Source: Planctomycetaceae bacterium (GTDB taxonomy: Bacteria > Planctomycetota > Planctomycetia > Planctomycetales > Planctomycetaceae). Taken from it: a stretch of DNA of 64,000 nucleotides. Location of the stretch: contig JAKFWA010000040.1 in assembly GCA_021732995.1 (NCBI GenBank), positions 62,001 to 126,000 on the forward strand, in the 5' to 3' direction. A program made the translations under genes and the position numbers. The notes below the pieces were generated by a model. The model saw only the letters and a list, made by a program, of their open reading frames with translations. It made no database searches and was not told where the DNA came from. Positions 16,114-25,600 of the stretch are shown one piece after another (positions within the stretch are counted from its first letter, which is position 1; every line of letters begins with the position of its first letter).

Positions 16114-17454
16114 ATGAGTCACCGTCTGCATCGACGTAGTTTCCTGGCGACTTCCGCAGCGATCGCATCCACTTCGCTGCTTAGCGCCCGCAACTGGACG
16201 ATGGCTGCGGGAGCGAACGATCGGTTGCGAGTGGCCGCTGTAGGCGTGGGCGGCAAAGGCTGGTCAGACCTGACGGGCGTGTCCGCCAGCCCGAAGGTTG
16301 AGGTCACGTCGCTGTGTGATATCGACGAATCGATGGGGCACCTCGGCCGCGCAGCGGAAAAGTTTCCTCAGGCCAAGCGATACTCAGACTGGCGCAAGCT
16401 GCTGGATGACGAACGCGACTTCGACGCGGTGATTGTCGCGACACCGGACTTCATGCATGCACCAGTTGCGCTCGCCGCGATGCACCGGAAGAAGCATGCC
16501 TTCAGCGAGAAGCCCCTGACGCACACCGTCTTTGAAGCGCGTCAGATGGCTCTGGTTGCCAAGCAGAACAAGCTGGTGACTCAGATGGGCAACCAGATTC
16601 AGTCGCACGAGGCTTATCGCAGCGCGGTGGCGATCGTGCACGCCGGGCTGATTGGCAAGGTCAAGGAAGTCCATTCCTGGCAGGCTGGCAAGATGGGCTG
16701 GCGGCTGGTTGATGATCGACCCGCCGGGGCCGATGAGATTCCCGCCGGGCTGCATTGGGACAACTGGCTGGGTGTCGCTCCCGAGCGGCCCTTCAAGAAG
16801 CAGATTTATCACTCGTTCAACTGGCGCGCCTGGCAGGACTTTAGTAATGGCCAGCTCGGAGACTTTGGTTGTCATATTCTGGACCCGGTCTTCATGGCTC
16901 TGAAGCTGGCCGCGCCGTTGAAGGTTCAGGCCGAGGCCCCCGAGATCAACCGCGAAGTTTGGACGCTGTGGTCGAAGGTGCGTTACGAGTTCCCCAGCAC
17001 GGAACTGACACTTGGTCCCACGATCCCGCTGACGTGGTATGACGGCGATGGCAACAAGCCGAAGGCTGAATCGGTCGGGCTGCCCGCTTCCTACTCGCTC
17101 CCCGGATCAGGTTCGGTGCTTATCGGAGAAAAGGGCACGCTCGTGATTCCGCACGTGGCCGCGCCGAAGCTCTTCCCTGAAGAGAAATTTGCCAACGTGG
17201 ACCTGCCGAAACTCAGTTCCGTCGACCATTACGTCGGTTGGGCCGACGCGTGCCGCGGCGAAGGCAAAACGACCTCGCACTTCGGTTACGCGGGCAACCT
17301 GACCGAGACAGTGCTGCTTGGCACGATTGCCATTCGCCTGCCTAACCAGTCCCTGCATTGGGACGTGGATGCGTTGCGGTTCGCGAACTCCGAAGCCGCC
17401 ACCGCGCTGCTTAAGAAGCCTTATCGCAAGGGCTGGGAGCCGACCTGGATCTAG
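16114..17454 (+). CDS. exported Gfo/Idh/MocA-family oxidoreductase
   Basis: A 446-residue NAD(P)-dependent oxidoreductase with a twin-arginine-type signal (HRRSFLATSAAIAS near residues 5-18). The Rossmann motif is VAAVGVGGKGWSDL. The family block EKPLTHTVFEARQM supplies the catalytic Lys, and the C-terminal domain includes WNWLGVAPERP-like and SFNWRAWQDFSNGQLGDFGCHILD segments. Planctomycetes carry many such exported proteins, thought to act on sugars or glycosides; the substrate here is unknown. The ATG at 16114 has GGAG about 8 bases upstream. A longer in-frame reading lacks protein-like sequence. A 14-pair hairpin follows the gene. Confidence 0.93.
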   Translation: MSHRLHRRSFLATSAAIASTSLLSARNWTMAAGANDRLRVAAVGVGGKGWSDLTGVSASPKVEVTSLCDIDESMGHLGRAAEKFPQAKRYSDWRKLLDDERDFDAVIVATPDFMHAPVALAAMHRKKHAFSEKPLTHTVFEARQMALVAKQNKLVTQMGNQIQSHEAYRSAVAIVHAGLIGKVKEVHSWQAGKMGWRLVDDRPAGADEIPAGLHWDNWLGVAPERPFKKQIYHSFNWRAWQDFSNGQLGDFGCHILDPVFMALKLAAPLKVQAEAPEINREVWTLWSKVRYEFPSTELTLGPTIPLTWYDGDGNKPKAESVGLPASYSLPGSGSVLIGEKGTLVIPHVAAPKLFPEEKFANVDLPKLSSVDHYVGWADACRGEGKTTSHFGYAGNLTETVLLGTIAIRLPNQSLHWDVDALRFANSEAATALLKKPYRKGWEPTWI

Positions 17455-17477
17455 GCGGTCCACTATTTGATTCTCGA

Positions 17478-17517
17478 TTGAGCAAGGTGAGCGTTCTGTT
17501 CCACTCACCTTGCTCAA
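17478..17517. terminator. bidirectional hairpin between convergent genes
   Basis: Arms TTGAGCAAGGTGAG (17478-17491) and CTCACCTTGCTCAA (17504-17517) form a perfect 14-pair stem with a 12-base loop. It lies between the oxidoreductase (plus) and a DUF1501 gene (minus). There is no clear U-tract on either strand. A transcript-end role is likely from its position and stability. Confidence 0.65.
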
Positions 17518-17547
17518 GGCGAATGTCCTCAACGCCGAGTCGCACTC

Positions 17548-19041
17548 TCAGGCCAGAATGTCCTTGATGATGTGCCCGGCAACGTCGGTCAGGCGGAATT
17601 GGCGGCCGTTGTATTTGTAGGTCAGCTTTTCGTGATTGAGACCCAGCAGATGCAGGATGGTCGCGTGCAGATCGTTGAGATGTACTCGGTTGACCTCGGC
17701 GCGATAGCCGATTTCATCTGACTCGCCGTAGTCCGTACCACCTTTGATACCGCCACCGGCCAGCCAGGCACACAGCAGATGCGGGTTATGATCGCGGCCC
17801 GGCTTGCCGCCGGTTTGAGCGATCGGCAAGCGACCGAACTCACCGCACCAGATCACCAGCGTCTCATTCAGCAGCCCGCGTTCGGCGAGGTCGCCCAGCA
17901 GCGCGGCGACCGGCTTATCGGTTTCGCCCGCGAACTGACGATGATTGCCATCAATATCATTGTGTCCGTCCCACGAGCGTTGATTCTCCATGCCGCCCGA
18001 GTAGATCTGCACGAAGCGCACGCCACGTTCGACCATGCGGCGAGCCACCAGACACTGCTTCGCAAAGTGGTCGCACTGTTCGTCGCCGATGCCGTACAGG
18101 TCTTGAATGTGCTTCGGCTCGGACGCCAGATCGATCGCTTCCGGCGCTGCGGCCTGCATGCGGTAGGCGAGCTCAAAGCTCTCAATACGGGCAGCAAACT
18201 CAGAATCCGCGGCATGCTCTTCGCGATGCAGTTCGTTGAGCTGCTTGAGCAGATCCAATTGCGTCCGCTGCGTCTGGTCCGTCATGTCCGCCGGGCGATA
18301 CAGATTGTCGATCGGGTCGCCCTGCGGCTTCAGATGCGTTCCCTGAAACACTCCGGGCAGGAATCCGGCGCTCCAATTCGCGGCGTGTCCCTTCGGCAGC
18401 CCGCGACCTTTCGGGTCGCTCATCACGACGAAGGCCGGCAGGTTCTTGCTTTCGCTGCCGAGGCCATAAGTCACCCATGAACCGACGCACGGGAAGCCCA
18501 TCCGCGCGATGCCAGTGTTGATCGCGAACAGCGCGGGCGAGTGATTGTTAGATTCCGTGAATCCCGACCGGATGAACGCCATCTTGTCGACGTGCTTGCC
18601 GAGGTGCGGGAAGATCTCGGGCACCATCTTGCCGCATTCGCCGCGGGGCTCGAACTTGAACGGCGACTGCATCAGGTTGCCGACCGCGTCCTTGAAGAAA
18701 CCGGTCGTGTTCTTGAAGTCCGGGTCGAACTCGCGAATCGATTTGCCGTTCCACTTGGTCAGTTCAGGCCGGTAGTTCCACGTGTCTGCCGGAGACGGAC
18801 CGCCGTTGATGAAGATCCAGATGACGTGCTTCGCCTTGCCGGGAAAGTGCGGCTCGCGCGGGGCGAGTGGGTTGAGCGATCGGCCGCTGAGGGCTTCTGC
18901 GGCACTGGCGGCTCCGAGCATGCCCTCATCGTTCAGCAGCCCGGTCAGCCCGAGCATTCCCAGTCCGCAACCGGCTTTCGCCAGCAGGCTGCGTCGAGAC
19001 AAACCGTTCAGCAGATTCTCAGACAGAGGTCCGGGATTCAT
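17548..19041 (-). CDS. DUF1501 Tat-exported protein (first copy)
   Basis: A 497-residue member of DUF1501, a family with an alkaline-phosphatase/sulfatase-like fold abundant in planctomycetes. The twin-arginine signal is LSRRSLLAKAGCGLGMLGL. Family blocks are VIWIFINGGPSPADTWNYRPEL, AFIRSGFTESNNHSPALF, GSWVTYGLGSESKNLPAFVVM, LVIWCGEFGRLP and GRDHNPH. The C terminus ends in the usual LTDVAGHIIKDILA. Such genes usually follow a DUF1553/cytochrome-type partner; none is present here. A strong AGGAG lies before the ATG at 19041. Biochemical function is unknown. Confidence 0.92.
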   Translation of the reverse strand: MNPGPLSENLLNGLSRRSLLAKAGCGLGMLGLTGLLNDEGMLGAASAAEALSGRSLNPLAPREPHFPGKAKHVIWIFINGGPSPADTWNYRPELTKWNGKSIREFDPDFKNTTGFFKDAVGNLMQSPFKFEPRGECGKMVPEIFPHLGKHVDKMAFIRSGFTESNNHSPALFAINTGIARMGFPCVGSWVTYGLGSESKNLPAFVVMSDPKGRGLPKGHAANWSAGFLPGVFQGTHLKPQGDPIDNLYRPADMTDQTQRTQLDLLKQLNELHREEHAADSEFAARIESFELAYRMQAAAPEAIDLASEPKHIQDLYGIGDEQCDHFAKQCLVARRMVERGVRFVQIYSGGMENQRSWDGHNDIDGNHRQFAGETDKPVAALLGDLAERGLLNETLVIWCGEFGRLPIAQTGGKPGRDHNPHLLCAWLAGGGIKGGTDYGESDEIGYRAEVNRVHLNDLHATILHLLGLNHEKLTYKYNGRQFRLTDVAGHIIKDILA

Positions 19042-19302
19042 CAGCAGCTCCTGAGAACAAAGGTTTTTCTGAATGAGAAAAACCTCAGGATTGGAAACTC
19101 ATCTTCCAAGAAATCTTCACAGCGTTCAGAACTGTATCGGGTTAGCCTCGGGTAACTCCAGAAAGATGGTCCGGAAAGTGGGCCGTCGATCTAAGCGGAA
19201 GTCAAGAAATCACTTAGACAGACCTCAGAATGAACAGCGGGCGTCGAACTTTTGATTCGCCTTCGGCATCCTGCTGAATCGCTGCTCCGGGATTTGCTTC
19301 GC

Positions 19303-21399
19303 ATGACCACCGACATGGATGTCGCTACTACGCCTACGAGATCGGGGATTAGAAACCGGTTCCATGCCTGTGCCCTCTTAGCGGCATTGACCATCCTGTA
19401 CGCGACGATCACGCGGCTCGTCTTACTGTGTGGTGACGACGCGTTCGGCGAACTGTCCTTGTGGGACACGTTGCGAGTCTTCCTCACCGGTCTGCGATTT
19501 GATGCCTTCATCGCGGCGGTCTTCGTACTGCCATTCCACGTCCTGGTCAGCTTCTGTGGAACGGGGGGCACATACAGCCGCCCGGCCCGATGGCTGATTG
19601 AACCTACCATCCTGCTGGGCACTCTGCTGCCGCCGCTATTTGCCGTTGTCGAGGTGTTGTTTTTCAACGAGTTCGATTCGCGGCTGAATTATATTGCGTT
19701 CGAGTATCTGGTTTATCCCACGGAAGTCTGCTGCAACATCTGGCAGTCGTACCATGTGATACCATTGGTGGCCGTCGTGGTGGCCCTTGGCGTTTTGAGC
19801 TACCTGGGCATTCGGTTGCCGGTGTGGCGGATTCTCACGAAGCCCGTGCCGCATGGTAACCGCTGGGCCAGTTGGCTGAGCTGGTCGGCGGTGTGCCTGG
19901 TGCTGTGGCTGACGCTCAACATGGGAGCGATGCAGGTCACGGCCAATCGCATTGCCAATGAGTGTTCGGGCAACGGTGCTTACACGTTCGTCGCCAACGC
20001 CTGGTCGTGCCGCTTTGAATTCGACTATTACTACATGACGGTGAACGATGAGGTCGCCGACAATCGGCTGCGTGACCTGCTGGTGCGCGATCAGGATGAG
20101 TGGCATCGCGAATCGCCGAACCCGATCGATCGCACGGTGGACCAACAGGACGAACAACGGAACTTGAACGTTGTGATCGTGCTGGAAGAGAGCCTCGGTT
20201 CCGACTTTGTCGGTGTCTTGCAGGCGGAACGCGCAGAGAAAACGTTCGGCGAGTATGGCTCTACGCTGACACCTTTCCTGGACAAGCTCAGCGAAGAAGC
20301 ACTGCTGTTCGACAACTGGTTCGCGACCGGCAATCGCACGGCCCGAGCTCTCGAAGCCGTGATGACGTCGCTGCCGCCGATTCCCACGGAATCCATTCTG
20401 AAGCGCGACCATTCCGACAATGTTTTCACGATCGCACACGTGCTCGAAGAGCGTGGCTACGAGCGCATCTTCCTGACCGGTGGTCGAGGTCTCTTCGACG
20501 GCGTGAAATCGTTCATGACGAGCAACGGCTTCAATCGCTTCGTCGAGCAGAAGGATTTTACGAATCCGACCTTCACCAACGCCTGGGGCGTGTGTGATGA
20601 AGACCTCTTCCATAAGGGCCTGGAAGAAATGGACGCGCTGCACAAAACTGGCAAGCCGTTCCTGGCCACTCTGCTGACGGTGTCCAACCATCGACCTTAC
20701 ACCTATCCCGATGGCCGCATTCCGCACCCGTCGTCGCAACGTCGGCGCGAGAACGCCGTTGTCTATGCCGATTGGGCCCTGGGTCATTTCTTCGAGAAGG
20801 TGCGATCAAAGCCCTACTACAAGAACACACTGTTCGTGGTGATGGGTGATCACGGAGCTCGCGTGTATGGCAGCCAGCTCTTCCCGATGAAGTCGTACCG
20901 CGTGCCGGTGGTCTTCATGCTGCCCGATGACGAAAACCTGTCCGGCGGCAAGCGCTGTTCGACCCTGGCCTCGTCGCTGGATATTGCCCCGACGATCCTC
21001 GGCGTGCTGGGTGGCGACTACCGCTCCACGTTCTTCGGCCGCGACGTCCGCACGATTGACCCGGACACTGGCTACGCCGTCATGCAGCACAATCACGACG
21101 TCGCCATTCTGTCTCACGAGGCAGGCACCGAAGCCGGTCACCTCGGCCTGACGCTGCTGGATTCAAGGAACTCAGGCTGGCGCAGCGAATACAACCCGCG
21201 CACGTTCAAGCTGACCGAGAACCGCATCGCCAGCGGTAACCAGGTCGAGCTCGTCGCCGCCTTCTTCCAGACCGGCTACCGGCTCTACTACGCCGAACAG
21301 TGCGTCCCCCAAACCATGATGGAAGACGACACCCCCACCGCCGCAGGTCCGAAGCTAGCTACCAGCAAATCGGAACCCATCCTGACGAAGCGAAATTAG
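19303..21399 (+). CDS. LtaS/OpgB-like membrane sulfatase-fold transferase
   Basis: A 698-residue inner-membrane enzyme. Five hydrophobic helices fall in about the first 200 residues, followed by an extracytoplasmic sulfatase-fold domain opening with NLNVVIVLEESLGSDF. The catalytic Thr is probably in GNRTARALEA; further metal-site blocks are SNHRPYTYP and FVVMGDHGARVYGS. This is the layout of lipoteichoic-acid synthase and of phosphoglycerol or phosphoethanolamine transferases, which move a phospholipid head group onto a glycan or polymer. In a Gram-negative-type cell a glucan or LPS-decorating role is more likely than LTA synthesis. The ATG at 19303 is used; another at 19315 is possible. Confidence 0.85.
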   Translation: MTTDMDVATTPTRSGIRNRFHACALLAALTILYATITRLVLLCGDDAFGELSLWDTLRVFLTGLRFDAFIAAVFVLPFHVLVSFCGTGGTYSRPARWLIEPTILLGTLLPPLFAVVEVLFFNEFDSRLNYIAFEYLVYPTEVCCNIWQSYHVIPLVAVVVALGVLSYLGIRLPVWRILTKPVPHGNRWASWLSWSAVCLVLWLTLNMGAMQVTANRIANECSGNGAYTFVANAWSCRFEFDYYYMTVNDEVADNRLRDLLVRDQDEWHRESPNPIDRTVDQQDEQRNLNVVIVLEESLGSDFVGVLQAERAEKTFGEYGSTLTPFLDKLSEEALLFDNWFATGNRTARALEAVMTSLPPIPTESILKRDHSDNVFTIAHVLEERGYERIFLTGGRGLFDGVKSFMTSNGFNRFVEQKDFTNPTFTNAWGVCDEDLFHKGLEEMDALHKTGKPFLATLLTVSNHRPYTYPDGRIPHPSSQRRRENAVVYADWALGHFFEKVRSKPYYKNTLFVVMGDHGARVYGSQLFPMKSYRVPVVFMLPDDENLSGGKRCSTLASSLDIAPTILGVLGGDYRSTFFGRDVRTIDPDTGYAVMQHNHDVAILSHEAGTEAGHLGLTLLDSRNSGWRSEYNPRTFKLTENRIASGNQVELVAAFFQTGYRLYYAEQCVPQTMMEDDTPTAAGPKLATSKSEPILTKRN

Positions 21400-21424
21400 T
21401 GGACCATCCAAACTGGAACGACAA

Positions 21425-21451
21425 GTAGGTTGGACAAGATTGTCTTACCTA
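21425..21451. repeat. GGACAATCCTGTCC-type repeat, decayed copy
   Basis: GTAGGTTGGACAAGATTGTC followed by TTACCTA is an imperfect palindrome related to the elements at 11657 and 25601. It appears to be a single arm with diverged pairing. It lies about 25 bases after the LtaS-like stop codon. Confidence 0.45.
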
Positions 21452-21611
21452 AGACCTGTCGTCGACTCCACTCGTCAGCACAACCCGAGGACGGGATGGC
21501 ACTGCAAACTGCCAGTGCGAGGCATTCGCATTTTGAACAGCGCTAGTAGCGGATGGCCCCGCCTGGCCGTAGTCGCAGGGGGCTTCGCAAGGCGCCAGCA
21601 ACGGTGGGCGG

Positions 21612-22550
21612 CTACTTCCCCGAGCCGACCTTGTCGCTCAGGACGATACGCGGTTTGAGGTCCTGACGATCCGGGCGGACTTCGCCGATGGCCAATAGCC
21701 TGCCGCATTCTCCGACGAAACCGATTCGTGATTCGACGACACCGTCGTTTGGCAGGGCTTCCGCGTGAGCGATCGGCACGGGGTTGCCCATGCGGGCGAG
21801 AGCCTCATAGCGACCGATCACCTTCCACAGAGGGAATTTGGGAATCGCGTGCGCTGGCGGGTGGAGAGCTGTTTGCAGGTTGTTGTTCTGCAGGTGGTCG
21901 ATGTGTATGGCATCGTCGAGTCGAAATGGCCCGACTGCGTCACGCGTCAGACCCGCCATCGTTGCTCCGCAGCCAAGGCGGCGGCCAATGTCTCGTCCCA
22001 GCGACCTGATGTACGTGCCTGCGGCGCAGGTGATCTTCAGGTCTAAATAGGGAGTCTCGAAGCTCGTCAGTGCCAGTTCGAAGATCTTGACATCGCGGGC
22101 GTCGATCTCCACATCACGTCCCTTACGGGCCATCTTGTAGGCACGGCGGCCATCGATGCTGATGGACGAGAACGCCGGCGGAACCTGAGCAATACGTCCG
22201 GTGAACTCGGGCAACAATGCGGCGATCGCTTCACGGGTCACATGATCGCCGATCGGGGTTTCGAGCGTCACTTCGCCCGTGGTGTCTTCGGTATTGGTTT
22301 CTTGTCCCAATAGAAAGCGACCGACGTACGACTTCGGCTGCTCATGCAGGATGTCCTGCAGACGCGACGCGTGCCCCAGGCAAAGCACCAGCACGCCGTT
22401 GGCCAGCGGGTCGAGCGTGCCGCAATGGCCGATCTTGACGTGGTTCTGGCGGGTGACCGAACGGCACACCTGCTTCACTCGATTCACGACTTCTGCCGAG
22501 GTCACCCCGGTCGGCTTGTTGATGTTCAAGAACCCGTGCAACGCAGCCAT
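21612..22550 (-). CDS. truB: tRNA pseudouridine(55) synthase
   Basis: Converts U55 in the T-loop of tRNAs to pseudouridine. The protein has 312 residues, usual for bacterial TruB. The N terminus has the typical GFLNINKPTGVTSAEVV, and the catalytic motif KIGHCGTLDPLANGVL places Asp47 as nucleophile. Later blocks are QVPPAFSSISIDGRRAYKMARKG and CAAGTYIRSLGRDIGRRLG. A C-terminal extension of PUA type follows. Cytoplasmic. It starts with ATG at 22550, divergent from a DUF1501 gene. The rbfA/infB neighbours often seen beside truB are not in the window. Confidence 0.97.
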   Translation of the reverse strand: MAALHGFLNINKPTGVTSAEVVNRVKQVCRSVTRQNHVKIGHCGTLDPLANGVLVLCLGHASRLQDILHEQPKSYVGRFLLGQETNTEDTTGEVTLETPIGDHVTREAIAALLPEFTGRIAQVPPAFSSISIDGRRAYKMARKGRDVEIDARDVKIFELALTSFETPYLDLKITCAAGTYIRSLGRDIGRRLGCGATMAGLTRDAVGPFRLDDAIHIDHLQNNNLQTALHPPAHAIPKFPLWKVIGRYEALARMGNPVPIAHAEALPNDGVVESRIGFVGECGRLLAIGEVRPDRQDLKPRIVLSDKVGSGK

Positions 22551-22701
22551 AAGAACGAAATCTCAATTCCTGAAAGTCCAAACGAACTCGCGGCGGAGTT
22601 CAGCCGCGCGAATCGTAAGGTCGGCAAAGTCCAACCGCCATTTGCGGGCCAGAAGTCCCCAGCGGTGTGGCACGGGGGCCAGACCGGTTAAAGTAGGAGT
22701 G

Positions 22702-22715
22702 TGTCTATTTTGACA
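22702..22715. promoter_or_regulatory. palindromic TGTC-N6-GACA element, copy 1
   Basis: TGTCTATTTTGACA, an inverted repeat with 4-base arms and an AT-rich centre, lies 92 bases upstream of a DUF1501 start. The same 14-mer occurs on the opposite strand at 43990-44003. It could be an operator or promoter element. A shared 14-mer alone is weak evidence. Confidence 0.3.
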
Positions 22716-22806
22716 GCGCCAGCGGCCAGAATGCTCGTTACAGATTCTGAAATGAGAATCTTCGAACGTTCGTCCGACATCGCTCCGTAGCGAGAGGATC
22801 ACCAGC

Positions 22807-24282
22807 ATGAATTCGCCTTGGGAGACAACTCGACGCGACTTCCTCACCAGCACCGCCTGCGGTCTGGGTGCGGCGGGCCTGAGTTCCGCCCTGCTGGCCG
22901 ATGGCCTGCTGTCCGCTGCGGAAACGGGAGCGACCGTCAATCCGCTGGCACCCAAGCCGACTCACTTTGAACCGCGTGCCAAGGCCTGCATCTTCTTTCT
23001 GTTTGAAGGGGCTCCATCGCAGCTCGACCTGTTCACACCGAAGCCGAAACTCAACGAACTGCACGGCCAGCCGCTGCCCAAAGAGATGACCGACAAGGTG
23101 CGGTTTGCGTTCATCAAGAAGGAGTCGGCGACGCTGATGGGCAACCAGCGGCGCTGGGGCCAGCACGGCGATTGCGGCATGGTGTTTTCCGATTTGCTGC
23201 CGCACATCGCGGGCTGCGCAGATGACCTGCTGATGGTGCGGTCGATGCACACCGACCAGTTCAACCATCATCCCGGCCAACTGATGCTGCAGTGCGGTCG
23301 AGCCATGTTCGGCCTGCCGGCGATGGGCTCGTGGCTGACTTATGGCTTGGGCAGCGTCTCGCAGAACCTGCCGGGCTATGTCGTGCTGACAGCCGGTCGA
23401 GGCTCCAGCGGCGGCACGTCTCTGTGGCAAAGCGGGTTCCTGCCATCGACGTATTCTGGCGTGCTGTTTCGCAATCAGGGCGAGCCGGTGTTGAACCTCG
23501 CCAATCCGGCTGGACTACCGGCCGAATTGCAGCGCGCGAGCTTGGATGTACTACAGCAGGTCAATCGCGAGCGCTTTGAGCTGATGCATGACCCGGAGAT
23601 CGCGAGTCGCATTGCGAGCTACGAGCTGGCGTTCCGCATGCAGTCCGCCGCGCCCGAGTTGATCGATCTGTCCTCCGAGTCTCCAGAGACGCTGAAAGCT
23701 TACGGAGTAGATCGTACTTCCGAACCGGCCGGCGGCGGACGCGGTCAGATGGGCAGCACTCGATCGAACTTCGCCAGGAACTGCCTGCTCGCGCGGCGGA
23801 TGGTCGAACGCGGCGTGCGGTTCATCAACATCGTCTATTCGAGCTGGGATCATCACAGCAACCTCGACAAGGAACTTAGCTACAACTCGGAGGTCGTCGA
23901 TCAGCCGATCGCTGCTCTGATCAAGGATCTCAAAGCACGCGGACTGCTGGATGAGACGTTGGTCGTGTGGGGTTCCGAATTCGGTCGCACTCCGCTGGGA
24001 GAGAACCGCACTGCAGGTCAGGCAGTTACAGGTCGTGACCATCATCCGAATGCCTTCACTTTGCTCATGGCCGGTGGCGGACTGAAGGGCGGCTTGACCT
24101 ACGGAGACACCGACGAGATCGGCTGGAACGTGACTGAGAAGCCCGTGCACATGAATGATTTTCACGCGACGTTGCTGCACCTCTTTGGCATGGATCACCT
24201 GCGGTTGACGCACCGCTTCCAAGGCCGAGACTTCCGTCTGACGGATGTTCGTGGCAACGTGACTGAAGACTGGCTCGCCTGA
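22807..24282 (+). CDS. DUF1501 Tat-exported protein (second copy)
   Basis: A 491-residue DUF1501 protein. The twin-arginine signal is TTRRDFLTSTACGLGAAGLSS. Family blocks include CIFFLFEGAPSQLDLFTPKPKL, MVRSMHTDQFNHHPGQLMLQ, GSWLTYGLGSVSQNLPGYVVL, VWGSEFGRTP and GRDHHPNAFTLLMAGGGLKGG. It ends LTDVRGNVTEDWLA. A Gly-rich insert near residues 308-316 (EPAGGGRGQMG) is longer than in the other two copies of this window. No DUF1553 partner is adjacent. The fold suggests a metal-dependent hydrolase; no substrate is known. The ATG at 22807 is preceded by GAGAGGATC. Confidence 0.92.
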   Translation: MNSPWETTRRDFLTSTACGLGAAGLSSALLADGLLSAAETGATVNPLAPKPTHFEPRAKACIFFLFEGAPSQLDLFTPKPKLNELHGQPLPKEMTDKVRFAFIKKESATLMGNQRRWGQHGDCGMVFSDLLPHIAGCADDLLMVRSMHTDQFNHHPGQLMLQCGRAMFGLPAMGSWLTYGLGSVSQNLPGYVVLTAGRGSSGGTSLWQSGFLPSTYSGVLFRNQGEPVLNLANPAGLPAELQRASLDVLQQVNRERFELMHDPEIASRIASYELAFRMQSAAPELIDLSSESPETLKAYGVDRTSEPAGGGRGQMGSTRSNFARNCLLARRMVERGVRFINIVYSSWDHHSNLDKELSYNSEVVDQPIAALIKDLKARGLLDETLVVWGSEFGRTPLGENRTAGQAVTGRDHHPNAFTLLMAGGGLKGGLTYGDTDEIGWNVTEKPVHMNDFHATLLHLFGMDHLRLTHRFQGRDFRLTDVRGNVTEDWLA

Positions 24283-24365
24283 GTTGCTAACAAGCTGTGA
24301 CTCGCGAGCATGTCGCAAGATTCCCCTGAGAGTTTGCAGCCAGATACTGGAAGTCTGAGAAACGT

Positions 24366-25574
24366 ATGGTTGATGAACAGCAACTTCTGCAACAGACCGA
24401 AGAGGCTCCGCCGATCGTGCCGGGGCCGGACTCGGTCGGGTTTGTGGAAACGAAATACGCGACGCTCTTTGAAGCCGATGGCTTGCAGTTGGAAAGTGGC
24501 CAGTCCTTCGGCCCGATCACTGTTGCTTATGAAACTTACGGCAAGCTGTCCCCAGCGCAGGACAATGCGATCTTCATTTGTCATGCATTGTCGGGTGACG
24601 CTCACCTTGCTGGCTGGCATTCGCCGACTGATCGCAAGCCCGGCTGGTGGGATGAATTCGTCGGGCCGGGTAAGGGCCTCGATACCAATAAGTATTTCAT
24701 CATCTGCGCGAACGCATTGAGCGGCTGCAAAGGCACGACGGGACCGAGTTGCACTGACCCCGCGACAGGCAAGCCTTATGGCAGCCGGTTTCCGTTCATC
24801 ACCGTCGGCGACATTGTTCGAGTTCACGCGGCGCTAGTGCAGCATCTCGGCGTGCCGAAGTTGCTGGCAGTGATTGGCGGCAGCCTCGGCGGCATGCAGG
24901 CCCTCGACTGGGCAGCGCGATTCCCCGATCAGATGCATGCTGCTGTGTGCCTGGCTTCGGCGGCGAGACTGTCCGCTCAGGGGATTGCGTTCAACACCGT
25001 CGGGCGGCGAGCCATTCAGGTCGATCCCGCCTTCAACGGTGGTGACTACTATCATCTGCCCGATGGTCCGCGTTACGGACTGGCGCTGGCGCGCATGGTG
25101 GCTCACATCACCTATCTGTCCGAAGTCTCCATCGAAAACAAATTCGGTCGACGTCTGCAGCACAGCGACAAACTGGCCTACGACTTGAAGCATCAGACCG
25201 AGTTTCAAGTCGAAAGCTATCTGCACTATCAGGGCAAGCGTTTCGTCGAGCGATTTGACGCCAACAGTTACATGTGCCTCACACACGCGATGGACTATTT
25301 TGATCTGGCGAGTGCGCACGGGTCACTGACGAAAGCATTCTCGGCGACGAACGCGCGCTTCCTGCTGGCGTCCTACACATCCGACTGGCTCTTCACGACC
25401 GCTCAGTCGCAAGACATTGTCGCAGCGCTGCTGAATGCCAAACGACACGTGTCGTTCGTCGAACTGGAAAGCTCGTACGGACACGACGCGTTTCTGCTGG
25501 AAATCGAACAACTGGCGGATCTCATTCAACCGTTCCTGGAACAGACTCATGCCAGCATTCGGAACACGAATTAG
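24366..25574 (+). CDS. metX: homoserine O-acetyltransferase (MetX)
   Basis: An alpha/beta-hydrolase-fold acyltransferase that activates homoserine for methionine synthesis, using acetyl-CoA or succinyl-CoA. The 402-residue protein shows the catalytic triad: Ser173 in VIGGSLGGMQ, Asp340 in SYTSDWLF and His373 in YGHDAFL. Family blocks ICHALSGDAH and GCKGTTGPS are present. Acetyl versus succinyl specificity cannot be settled from these motifs by eye. It follows a DUF1501 gene by 83 bases, but that gap shows no SAM riboswitch. metW, a common partner, is absent. A GGACAATCC-type repeat follows the stop codon. Confidence 0.95.
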   Translation: MVDEQQLLQQTEEAPPIVPGPDSVGFVETKYATLFEADGLQLESGQSFGPITVAYETYGKLSPAQDNAIFICHALSGDAHLAGWHSPTDRKPGWWDEFVGPGKGLDTNKYFIICANALSGCKGTTGPSCTDPATGKPYGSRFPFITVGDIVRVHAALVQHLGVPKLLAVIGGSLGGMQALDWAARFPDQMHAAVCLASAARLSAQGIAFNTVGRRAIQVDPAFNGGDYYHLPDGPRYGLALARMVAHITYLSEVSIENKFGRRLQHSDKLAYDLKHQTEFQVESYLHYQGKRFVERFDANSYMCLTHAMDYFDLASAHGSLTKAFSATNARFLLASYTSDWLFTTAQSQDIVAALLNAKRHVSFVELESSYGHDAFLLEIEQLADLIQPFLEQTHASIRNTN

Positions 25575-25600
25575 TGGATAGTCTGAACCAGCATGCCAAA

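Noticed and set aside
19636-20787. Minus-strand open frame (about 383 codons) opposite the LtaS-like gene
   Set aside because: Overlaps the sulfatase-fold motifs on the other strand and has no domain of its own.
24283-24365. Possible SAM riboswitch before metX
   Set aside because: The gap is 83 bases with no multi-helix junction or conserved SAM-riboswitch segments.
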